The notes under the pieces are model-generated. The model made no database searches. It was given only the letters and a program-made list of their open reading frames with translations, and was not told where the DNA came from. Below, in pieces: positions 59,301 through 64,000 of a stretch of DNA of 64,000 bases. The stretch comes from Channallabes apus (Eukaryota; Chordata; Actinopteri; Siluriformes; Clariidae), in assembly GCA_030522415.1 (NCBI GenBank), contig CM060114.1, forward strand, positions 29,702,804 to 29,766,803. The letters run 5' to 3'. Numbering within the stretch: the first letter of the stretch is position 1; each line of letters opens with the position of its first letter. A program made the translations under genes and the position numbers.

Positions 59301-59815
59301 AAGTCCTGGTCAACTCTTTATGCTACCTGATCATGACCGTAACCTACACGTGTCTGTATTGCAGCTTAGAGAAAGGCGAGCACGACAAGCTCTGGGACTG
59401 CTCCATGATCCGTCACGTGGCTTGGCTTCTTTTCGCCAATTGTGTCCTTAACTTCCCTGTAGCATTCCTGTCGTTTTCTGCCCTGTTGAAAATCTCCGCC
59501 GTGGGTCCGGATGTGATCAAATCAGTGCTCCTGGTGGTGGTGCCCTTACCTGCGTGTCTTAACCCTTTGCTTTATGTGCTCTTTAACCCCCATTTCAAAG
59601 AGGACCTGGGACTCTTGCTCAGACACACTGGGGTGACGCTGCTGAGGAACCAGCACCTGAGCCTGGCCTCGCTTGACTCAGACGACGCCGAGAAGCAGTC
59701 ATGTGACTCCACCCAAGCTTTGGTCTCTTTCACCAGTTTGAACAAACAACCGACGTGTTTGGCACAGGATCCCAAGCCACATCATCTCACTGTGCATTGT
59801 GTGTGCACGTCTTAA
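26172..59815 (+). CDS. lgr5: Leucine-rich repeat GPCR 5, complete, 18 exons
   Basis: R-spondin receptor of the plasma membrane that strengthens Wnt signalling; stem-cell marker in vertebrates. Exons: 26172-26365, 35836-35907, 41598-41669, 45461-45532, 48320-48535, 48873-48944, 49794-49862, 49947-50018, 50378-50449, 50559-50627, 52818-52889, 52986-53051, 53159-53230, 53806-53877, 55664-55789, 57847-57977, 58579-58662, 58749-59815. Joined, they give 2,670 nt and 889 residues without a stop (human LGR5 is 907). LRR exons are 66, 69 or 72 bp (one is 3 x 72), with introns at the same codon position, so each exon is one repeat. Signal peptide about 1-24; Cys-rich cap 29-46; LRRs 65-463; Cys-containing hinge 463-540; seven TM helices about 549-815; tail with [23 protein letters not shown] and the tail favour LGR5 over LGR4 and LGR6, as does the tspan8 neighbour. 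Confidence 0.95.
26395..29480. repeat. Minisatellite array in lgr5 intron 1
   Basis: Roughly 85-90 tandem units of 29-31 bp, with unit text close to TCTTTAAACTATTTATCTC followed by TAAGTGTTTATG or TAAGTGTTTG. Dense and regular to about 29000, then increasingly degenerate. A variant unit, TATACCAATTACCTACAGC followed by TGTGCAGG, recurs about seven times (near 26435, 26645, 26915, 27075, 27765, 27980, 28438). A block at 26536-26790 is repeated at about 27659-27910, an offset of 1,123 bp. The short plus-strand frames rich in Leu, Ser, Phe and Lys are translations of this repeat, not genes. Confidence 0.97.
29481..30545. repeat. Decayed outskirts of the intron-1 minisatellite
   Basis: A unique stretch at about 29500-30075, then further degenerate units (TCTTTATACCATTTATCTCTAAGTATTTATG-like, not exact) from about 30075 to 30530. 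The array was therefore once longer or interrupted. Confidence 0.7.
30690..31075 (+). pseudogene. Tc1-like remnant, internally deleted
   Basis: Begins CTGTATCCACCACTGAAAGC and AATGGTCACATGAACATCAG, then jumps to sequence equivalent to the catalytic-Glu region (CCAAATTGTCCGCATCTCAATC), and ends CAATATTAGGCAGGTGG. The order matches a Tc1-like family common in fish. Catalytic residues are not readable. Confidence 0.6.
31076..32009. other. lgr5 intron 1, nothing recognised
   Basis: Non-repetitive, AT-rich intronic sequence. An open frame at 31477-31833 has no ATG-context, domain or codon pattern suggesting a gene. Confidence 0.35.
32010..32212 (-). mobile_element. tRNA-derived SINE, decayed copy
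   Basis: Same family as 5972-6432: CACAGACACCCCGATTGGCTG, GAGAGAGCTCGGCCAATCA and the tRNA-like head in reverse (GAATCTCCAAATAATAGGGC). Box B survives only as ATTCGAACTC. Confidence 0.7.
32289..32420 (+). mobile_element. tRNA-derived fish SINE, head only
   Basis: The head reads GGCGGCACGGCGGCATAGCG then GTTAGCACTGTC and box B GGGTTCGATTCCC. It is cut off after GTACCCCACCTTGTACC. Confidence 0.75.
32990..33355 (+). pseudogene. Tc1-like element remnant, N-terminal transposase half
   Basis: Ends in TTTTGACTGGTAGCGTA, as do the related copies at 10330, 41013 and 60726. Readable text corresponds to the DNA-binding half of a Tc1 transposase ([17 protein letters not shown], then [12 protein letters not shown]). 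It has stops and lacks the catalytic half. Confidence 0.6.
33420..34400. promoter_or_regulatory. Complex non-repetitive block in intron 1, possible enhancer
   Basis: About 1 kb of balanced-composition sequence with no repeat family, in a transposon-rich intron. It contains AACAAAG at 33827-33833 and CTTTGAA at 34120-34126, both matching the TCF/LEF consensus; LGR5 is a known Wnt target. Open frames on both strands here reflect low AT content, not genes. Enhancer function is inference. Confidence 0.35.
34535..35560 (-). pseudogene. Decayed Tc1-like element with SINE inserted
   Basis: On the minus strand, GTAAAGCATGGTGGTGGAAG near 35277-35296 gives KHGGGS, a conserved Tc1 transposase stretch. 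Sequence at 34535-34810 (CTTAATGGATTTAAATG, TTCGCAGAGGTAGCTTTGGC) reads as the outer part of the same element. The SINE at 34811-35105 splits it. Confidence 0.6.
34811..35105 (+). mobile_element. tRNA-derived fish SINE
   Basis: Nearly full-length: head GGCACGGTGGCTTAATGG and GTTAGCACTGTGGC, body CATGTTCTCCCCATGCTTGG, end CAGGGTAAAGCGGTATA. It interrupts the Tc1 remnant at 34535-35560. Confidence 0.8.
35908..36787. other. lgr5 intron 2, first part, nothing recognised
   Basis: Intronic sequence without a clear repeat family. No exon-like signal. Confidence 0.35.
36805..37261 (-). mobile_element. 5'-truncated RTE-type LINE with target-site duplication
   Basis: A 457-bp insertion with a perfect 17-bp duplication AAGAACTTGATTGAAAT at 36788-36804 and 37262-37278. 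On the minus strand it encodes the C-terminal end of an RTE-type protein with no stop for 140 codons ([50 protein letters not shown]). It then has the ending GGGAACAGCCGAAAGACAAA. Same family as 3508-3654. Confidence 0.9.
37560..37900. repeat. Dispersed repeat shared with 10970-11345
   Basis: Matches the earlier copy at GCGCTGGCCTCC..GGGACTCCT and at CACCGTTCTAATGTTTTATT / GTGGCTAAGAGTCTCA. Family not identified. Confidence 0.35.
38004..38526 (-). mobile_element. Internally deleted Tc1-like element
   Basis: Inverted ends CAGTACAGGCCAAAAGT and CTTTTGGCCTGTACCG with TA on both sides (38002-38003, 38527-38528). On the minus strand the C-terminal transposase part is readable: [15 protein letters not shown] with the catalytic Glu, then [17 protein letters not shown]. 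The N-terminal and first catalytic segments are deleted, so it is non-autonomous. Confidence 0.85.
38529..39559. other. lgr5 intron 2, nothing recognised
   Basis: Intronic sequence with no repeat family or exon signal that I can support. Confidence 0.35.
39560..40045. promoter_or_regulatory. Complex non-repetitive block in intron 2, possible conserved element
   Basis: About 490 bp with higher GC than its surroundings and no repeat family. Long open frames exist on both strands at once (143 codons minus, 123 codons plus), which is typical of low stop density in GC-richer DNA. Neither has an ATG-domain combination I recognise. It could be a conserved noncoding element. Confidence 0.3.
40426..40572 (-). 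mobile_element. tRNA-derived fish SINE, internally deleted
   Basis: Tail and body (CTACCGCTAATCCTGTACAAGG-like, GGTCGCGGGGGTCCTGGAG) join directly to the reversed head (ACTCGAACCTGGCC, ACCCACTACACCACTGTGCT). The middle third is missing. Confidence 0.75.
41013..41572 (+). mobile_element. Internally deleted Tc1-like element
   Basis: Ends ACACTACCGTTCAAAAG and CTTTTGAACAGTAGTGTA are inverted copies. The inside reads as the N-terminal half of a Tc1 transposase ([16 protein letters not shown], then [15 protein letters not shown] and [11 protein letters not shown]). The catalytic half is absent. The element sits about 25 bp upstream of lgr5 exon 3. Confidence 0.75.
41670..44122. other. lgr5 intron 3, first part
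   Basis: Mostly unrecognised AT-rich sequence. A dispersed repeat with ACAACGTT-type motifs lies at about 42640-42930 and is shared with 46660-47270 and 58130-58480. An AACTACAGTTCCCATAATGC motif (ZNF143-type) is present on the minus strand at 43393-43413. Confidence 0.35.
44125..45084. mobile_element. TIR element interrupted by a MITE
   Basis: Left end CAGTGTTACCTCAGCATACG and right end GAGGTACTGCTG, with TA on both sides (44123-44124, 45085-45086). The interior matches 6435-6770. The MITE at 44526-44929 is inserted in it. Confidence 0.75.
44526..44929. mobile_element. Tc1/mariner-type MITE, copy 2
   Basis: A 404-bp element with ends CAGTGGCTTGCAAAAGT / TTTTGCAAGCCACTG and flanking TA (44524-44525, 44930-44931). 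It contains a central segment (GAGGCCGTCGCAGAGCAG) absent from copy 1 at 17462-17842. Confidence 0.88.
45533..48319. other. lgr5 intron 4
   Basis: Holds a non-repetitive block at about 45880-46300 with a CTTTGTT TCF/LEF-type site near 46079, and a diverged dispersed repeat at 46660-47270. The region 47280-47900, with long open stretches on both strands, contains no recognisable gene. Confidence 0.35.
49395..49790 (-). mobile_element. Tc1-like remnant in intron 6
   Basis: Contains CATTGGCCGCTTCATTAGGT, GGGTTGGACCCCCTTTTG and GATTGAGATCTGGTGACGG. The last reads on the minus strand as the SPDLNQ-type region of a Tc1 transposase. It occupies almost the whole intron upstream of lgr5 exon 7 and ends just before the acceptor. 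Confidence 0.65.
50628..52817. other. lgr5 intron 10 with transposon remnants
   Basis: Contains a Tc1/mariner-type fragment at about 51090-51310 (TCCTGACCTGAACCCC..) that recurs at 53430-53575, a second Tc1-like fragment at about 51725-52310 (RHGGGSI near 51955), and a SINE at 52406-52760. The rest is AT-rich and unrecognised. Confidence 0.5.
52406..52760 (+). mobile_element. tRNA-derived fish SINE
   Basis: Head GTGGTGTAGTAGTTAGCACTG, body CATGTTTTCTCCATGCTTG and CAACAGTCCAAAGACATGC, tail GGATAGGCTCCAGGCC and AATAAGCAGTACAGAGAATG-type end. It ends only about 55 bp before lgr5 exon 11. Confidence 0.75.
53878..55663. other. lgr5 intron 14, mostly decayed transposon
   Basis: Starts with TTGGCACCCTCGGTGG and ends of a Tc1/mariner-like element; text such as GGATTTCTTTAGATCATTCC near 54255 fits a transposase read in reverse. 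No intact frame. An open frame at 55227-55553 has no recognised features. Confidence 0.35.
56105..56395 (+). mobile_element. tRNA-derived fish SINE
   Basis: Head GGTGGCGTAGTGGTTTACA and box B-like GGGTTTGATTCC, then CTCCCACAGTCCAAAGACA and the end CCATGTACAAGATAAGCAG. It lies in lgr5 intron 15. Confidence 0.75.
56882..57110. mobile_element. Copy of the CCTCG TIR family
   Basis: Starts CAATAGTACCTCGAAATAC after TA and ends with ATATGCTGAGATACCACTA, the inverse. Interior CACATTTTCCCATAGGACAT resembles the right part of the copy ending at 9381. Confidence 0.6.
57249..57786. mobile_element. hAT-type non-autonomous element
   Basis: Ends CAGAGGTGGAAAGTAATGAA and ATTTCCACCTCTG are inverted copies, the well-known terminus of a fish hAT family. 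The interior near each end is rich in ACTTTTACTTAAGTA motifs. No transposase. The 8-bp flanks do not match clearly. Confidence 0.75.
58130..58480. repeat. ACAACGTT-type dispersed repeat
   Basis: Palindrome-rich sequence with TCATTCAACGTTATCTCAAT, ATGTTGAACAAA and GACCATGGATGTTAATC. Related stretches are at 42640-42930 and 46660-47270. It lies in lgr5 intron 16. Confidence 0.4.
58749..59815 (+). CDS. lgr5: lgr5 exon 18: hinge end, 7TM domain and tail
   Basis: Encodes residues 535-889 in one exon, as in other LGR4/5/6 genes. TM1 starts at [16 protein letters not shown]. The motif after TM3 is VERSF where human LGR5 has LERGF. TM4 and TM5 flank the loop [13 protein letters not shown]; intracellular loop 3 has [13 protein letters not shown]7 carries [11 protein letters not shown], the NPxxY-type motif. 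The tail [20 protein letters not shown] closely follows the LGR5 tail, then diverges and ends in HCVCTS. The tail is shorter than in human LGR5, which accounts for most of the length difference. Confidence 0.95.
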
Positions 59816-60725
59816 AGCTGCGTGTCATCTTAAAAATGCAAGACTTTTCGAAGAATTATTTTACACACGGCCCAGTGTGTAAGACAAACCCGATCAGCGT
59901 TACATGGACTAGTGTGAACGCAGGAGTATGTGCTTTATTTTAGGTGCACATAGACAAGACTTCAGTAACACTGTGTGTGTTGGTCGAGTGAACATGAGGA
60001 GAATACTGATGTCTGATGCTTTATCCAGACGTGGTGGCACAGTCTTTACTGCCATTCAAGGGGCAAATGGGGCAAGCCATGACTTTATAGCCGTGTACCA
60101 AGCAGAAGCATAACTGCAGTAATATTGTTACCTTATATTTGCATAATATTTTACCTCTCTTTGGGTTGTATTTCCATATTTTGTGATCCTTGAGATAATC
60201 AGATGTAAAATACACAGTAATACTCGGTTAAACATAAAAGCTTAATAATACAGTTACTTTACATGTTACATAATATTCTACCATCTTATAGACACTGAAG
60301 ACGGTGGATCAGTGTGGGTGTATTTTTCTTTTTTGACTTATTCAATGGTTAATGTATTGAACATGTAATTTTTGATGGTTGACAAGACAGTTAGACGATG
60401 ATTTTCAACTAGCAACTCACACTTACAAGCCTGTATGTCTTATCCATTTCACTTTGTGTTGTAGTGTTCCATGCTTGCTGTTGAATGTGTTACATAAACA
60501 ACTCCATGAAACATTTCAGATAATTAATGAAGGATTAAGTAACTTTTAATTGTTATAACACGTTTGATTTTTAATACCACTTGTTTAAGACTTCAGATCT
60601 TCGTTCTTAATCAGTTAATCAATGCATTTGTTTATTAAATGAGTTGTCCTGCAGTGATTGTATTCATGTAACATTAAAATAGAGAATTTTAATTGGATAT
60701 ATAGATTGCTAAATTGATACGTATG
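59816..60725 (+). other. lgr5 3' flank, presumed 3' UTR
   Basis: Follows the TAA stop. No perfect AATAAA was found in the first 900 bp; ATTAAA occurs near 60634 and 60673. The transcript end is therefore not fixed. Confidence 0.45.
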
Positions 60726-60878
60726 CTACCAGTCAAAAGTTTGGACACACCTTCTAATTCCATGTTCTTTCCTGATTTTTCTTTCTTTCTACACAGTAAA
60801 AAACATTGTTCAAAGTGTCCAATATATGCAATAATCTCCTTTGAACAGTTCATATTGAGATGTGTCTACTACTAGGGG

Positions 60879-60990
60879 AGGAGGTAGCTCAGCGGTTAAG
60901 GCATTGAACTAGTGTTTACGTTCAAACCCCACCACCACCAAGTTGCCACTGTTGGGCCCTTGAGCAAGGCCCTTAACTCACAACTGCTCC
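60879..60990 (+). mobile_element. tRNA-derived SINE, short copy
   Basis: Head GAGGTAGCTCAGCGGTTAAG (box A-like) and GTTCAAACCCC (box B-like), then GGGCCCTTGAGCAAGGCCC. Related to 3690-3906. It is cut short and has no visible tail. Confidence 0.7.
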
Positions 60991-61171
60991 GATGTATGAA
61001 GAGATAAAAATTTAAGTATTGGTATTGCTTTCCTGGGAAGGTCTTCATTAGAACCAGTTTCATCATGTGCTTGATGGGTTTCGCAAATGCACATGACAGT
61101 ACTGATCTTGCAATAACTGTTCCAGAACAGCTGACCTTCTTGTCTTAAAATAACTCCTGCTTGTTGTTCAT

Positions 61172-61256
61172 TCATTCATTCATTCATTCATTTTCTATAC
61201 CGCTTAATCCTGTGTTCAAGGCGACAGTGCTAGCCACTACACCACCGCGCCGCCCT
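61172..61256 (-). mobile_element. tRNA-derived fish SINE, deleted copy
   Basis: Only the tail (CATTCATTTTCTATACCGC, TTAATCCTGTGTTCAAGG) and the reversed head (GCTAGCCACTACACCACCGC) remain. The host sequence CTTGTTGTT appears on both sides, suggesting a target duplication. Confidence 0.7.
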
Positions 61257-61408
61257 GCTTGTTGTTGTTACTTAATTACCTAATGCCATGTGTCTTATTT
61301 CAGAGTTTTGAAAATAATCCAGTATTTTTCTAGAATGTAAAAAAATAAATCACTAAACAAGAAACATTGAATTAGGAGGTGTGTCCGAATTTTTGACTGG
61401 TACTCTGT

Positions 61409-62807
61409 GTTAAACCTCAAATAGTAGACATATTTTTAAAAGTCTCCAAACTAGGTGATTTAATGTTCCAGATTAAGTACAACTCAGATCCTGCATTATG
61501 GAATACTTGTTGTTTATTTCTCTTTCACTCCTTTTCCAAACAGACTGTTTCAGTGTCTGTAGCGTTAAATCAACTTCCCCTGAATGCTCTTTTGAGGAAG
61601 TGCATTTTTCTAGCCATTCAGAATGCAGGGATTGGAAATGTTCATGTTCGGAAAATTATCAGGCTTTTCCCACCCTTACTGTATACCAGACAAACATAAT
61701 AAGGGGGAAAATATATGCAAGATTGTCAATTAATAATGACGTCCTTAATATTTAAGGATATAAAAGTTGAACCACGACTAGAAGCTGAAAAAGGTGAGAT
61801 GTGTAATGATGTAGATTAAATGTATTCATCATCAGCAGTATACCAATCACCAGCCTGTTCATCAGACCTGGTTCTGGTAAATGAACACTGCATGTTATAG
61901 CTGATCCAAATATTCCATATTCAACTCTCATTAATTTTTCTAACATATTGAAGAGAACCTTTGTATGAAGCTGAACAATTGTACAACTTAAATCTAAACA
62001 CGTGGAGTAAGTAATTATGTGTAAAGAAAGAGCTGTGACACTGAAATGTATGTATGTAGAATGTCTGGTTTGTTTTTATACCTCAGATATTTTATGTAAT
62101 TTGTATTAAAGACATTTTAAAAAATAAATAATGCCTGTACAGCATGTACAACTGAAAAAAAAATTGGTTATGAGGAGAAATTAATTGAGTAAGGTATTAG
62201 GATTGTAACACAGGCTTAAATGGAACATTGGTACAACTGTAGGTATCCTTAACTGTTTGAGCCACCACTACTACTTTTTGATAAGCAGATAGATGTGGGT
62301 TTGTTATAAGGTGGTGGTTGGTTGGAATGGGTGGTGGGATTCGGTGGATGGGTAATTGTGTGGATGAAAAGTGGGTGTATGATGAGTGGATGGATGAATG
62401 GACAGATGGACATCTCAACTCAAGGAGTTCCACGAGTGACATCACTTCACTGTTCAACATTTAAATGAGTTGTACACTATATACAGTCACAATAATTTGT
62501 TGATCCCTGTACGTACAGCCCAACTCATTAGAAACTATATGTTTACATAATATAAATTAATGTGAAAACAAATATTTGAAATGTCTTAAAAAATGTAAAA
62601 AAAAAAAAAAAAAAGAAAGACTGTGACCAAAAATAACCATGACTATCACTGGTATATTATTTTGTCAAAAATAAATAAAATGACTGTGAAAGAAATTATA
62701 GTTACTTCTCTACAAGTATTGACAATATTTTTCACTCTTTAGTTAAACTCTTAACATATAAAAAGTAAAAGCTTTACAGTATATACACACTGTCGATCAT
62801 CTAATGT

Positions 62808-62865
<58 letters not shown>

Positions 62866-63235
62866 GTATTGTGTATACTTTTCTATTCAAAACAGTAAAA
62901 TTTCAAGAACTATTATTTGTTTATAAAAAGTTGTTTTATATTATTATTATTATTATTATTATTACATTTTGAGTAAATTGATTGACAAATATATGCTTTT
63001 TTAGATATATTGATGAACAAATATATGCTTTTTTTAGAGGTTGTTTTCTAAAAAAAAGTAGTTATAATGACAATCATAATATCATAATCATAATAATAAT
63101 CATATAATAATAATAATAATCATAAAGCTTATAATTGAAACATTATAGTGATATGTTCCAGTATGCACCTTTATTAGTGTTATTTTTAATTCAGCCCAAT
63201 TTCATCCCTGTTAATTTTATTTATTTATTAAACTT
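61409..63235. other. Intergenic with microsatellites, no gene proven
   Basis: Contains a TA array at 62810-62847 followed by a T run, an ATT array at 62938-62963, and local tandem GGTGG/GGATG-rich sequence at 62310-62410. An 85-codon cysteine-rich frame at 61498-61755 is noted among the findings. Confidence 0.4.
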
Positions 63236-63546
63236 TAATTAATTCATCGTCTATACCGCTTTATCCTGTATACAGAGCCTATCCAAGGAAGGCCACGAGG
63301 CAGGGTACACCCTGGACGGGGTGCCAAGCCATCACAGGACTCAAACACACACACATACACACACACACACACTACAAGCAATTTGGAAGCACCAGTTAGC
63401 CTAAACTGCATGTTCTTGGACTGTGGATGGAAATCGGAGCACCTGGAGGAAACCCACCAAGCACGGGGAGAGAACGTGTAAACTCCATGCACACACACAG
63501 ACCCTGAGGCGGGAATCGAACCCAGACCTTGGAGGTGCAAGGTGGC
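63236..63546 (-). mobile_element. tRNA-derived fish SINE
   Basis: Tail ATCGTCTATACCGCTTTATC at left, body CAGGGTACACCCTGGACGGG and GGAGGAAACCCACCAAGCAC, head end GGGAATCGAACCCAGACC at right. A CA run sits inside. Confidence 0.8.
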
Positions 63547-63639
63547 AGTTTTATTAAAATATATTATTATTTTGTACCCCAGAAAGATTCAGTGTAATTA
63601 GAAACACCACCCTGAGTCCCAGAGTATGAATTCCAATTC

Positions 63640-63930
63640 GATGAAGCGTTTTCTTCAGCAGGTGGCAGTAGAGTGTTATAGTAATTCGAACAGAGCCGTA
63701 GAAGAAGAAGCAGCACAGCACGGTACACGAACAAGATGAGCGCTTTGACGCGGCTGGTGGGGTCGCGCGCGTTATTAACTACACAATCAATGAAAGTGTT
63801 CGGGTGTTGAGATGAAACAAAGAGCAGAGCAACACCGTGACTTCCTGTGCTGCAGGTACACTTCCGGTGGCGCGTGACACACACACTACAACCTTCGCTT
63901 TTAGCTTAGCGTCGTGTTTACACTCAGACC
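63640..63930 (+). promoter_or_regulatory. GC-rich segment, possible start of another gene
   Basis: CpG-rich DNA with an ETS-type CTTCCGG near 63862. An ATG at 63736 opens a 24-codon frame ending at 63810, beginning MSALTRLVGSRALL, basic and hydroxylated like a mitochondrial presequence. Donor-like GT dinucleotides occur within it. If real, it would be a first exon of a gene outside the window; no identity can be given. Confidence 0.3.
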
Positions 63931-64000
63931 AGGGGATGTGACGATACGATATCGCTACACCGGGATCATTACGTCACGATACACGTCGGGTTTTCCGTTT
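63931..64000. mobile_element. Possible hAT-type element end
   Basis: GGGATGTGACGATACGATATCG and a repeat of CACGATACACG resemble a terminus common in fish hAT families. The element runs out of the window, so it cannot be confirmed. Confidence 0.35.

Larger units (their letters stand above)
60726..61408. mobile_element. Tc1-type TIR element carrying two SINEs
   Basis: Ends TACCAGTCAAAAGTTTGG and TTTTTGACTGGTA are inverted. Interior parts CTTTCCTGGGAAGGTCTTCA and GCTTGATGGGTTTCGCAAAT match 10330-10670 and, in reverse, 32990-33355. SINEs of two unrelated families are inserted at 60879-60990 and 61172-61256. Confidence 0.75.

Noticed and set aside
58749..59815. LGR4 or LGR6 instead of LGR5
   Set aside because: The WDCSM loop, [17 protein letters not shown] tail and tspan8 neighbour fit LGR5 best; LGR4 has a different tail and loop, and LGR6 diverges more in the 7TM. 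A tree would settle any doubt.
63567..63884. Minus-strand 105-codon frame
   Set aside because: It runs from GC-rich DNA into AT-rich sequence beside a SINE, with no recognisable domain.

Overview
The window is vertebrate genomic DNA, almost certainly from a teleost fish. The genes are split by GT..AG introns and the sequence is AT-rich. It is dense in Tc1/mariner transposons, L2 and RTE LINE pieces, tRNA-derived SINEs and long CA arrays, the mixture usual in fish. The species cannot be read from the sequence; a catfish-like genome would fit, but this is a guess.

Two multi-exon genes anchor the window. On the minus strand (4642-13042) is a nine-exon tetraspanin of 276 residues, best matched to tspan8. 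On the plus strand (26172-59815) is a complete 18-exon lgr5 (leucine-rich-repeat GPCR, R-spondin receptor) of 889 residues. All exon joins were made by hand and keep frame. The two genes are head to head, as TSPAN8 and LGR5 are in mammals, and this conserved neighbourhood supports both names. Between them, on the minus strand (21406-22185), is an intronless ORF carrying a PH domain of the PSD/EFA6 type without a Sec7 domain. It looks like a retrocopy or orphan fragment.

Layout: 1-1.64 kb, a full-length Tc1 element with an open transposase; 1.64-4.6 kb, intergenic DNA with a hAT-like element, an RTE 3' end and a SINE; 4.6-13.0 kb, the tetraspanin, whose large intron holds a composite nest (a TIR element broken by a SINE and a 2-kb L2 LINE); 13.0-26.0 kb, intergenic DNA with tandem CA-array repeats, SINEs, a MITE nested in another element, and the PSD-like ORF; 26.0-26.4 kb, the lgr5 promoter and exon 1; 26.4-29.5 kb, a large minisatellite inside intron 1 with a decaying tail to about 30.5 kb; 30.5-59.8 kb, lgr5 introns with many decayed transposons, the LRR exons and the single 7TM exon; 59.8-64 kb, 3' flank with a TIR element carrying two SINEs, ending in a GC-rich segment that may be the start of another gene.

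Lgr5 acts at the plasma membrane in Wnt/R-spondin signalling, and tetraspanins organise membrane microdomains. Nothing in the sequence shows that the two work together; shared long-range regulation is possible. I found no evidence of an undescribed multi-gene system. The most unusual items are the intron-1 minisatellite, the intronless PSD-type PH ORF, the 100-bp higher-order CA array, several datable nested insertions, and three complex non-repetitive intronic blocks with TCF/LEF-like sites that could be lgr5 enhancers.
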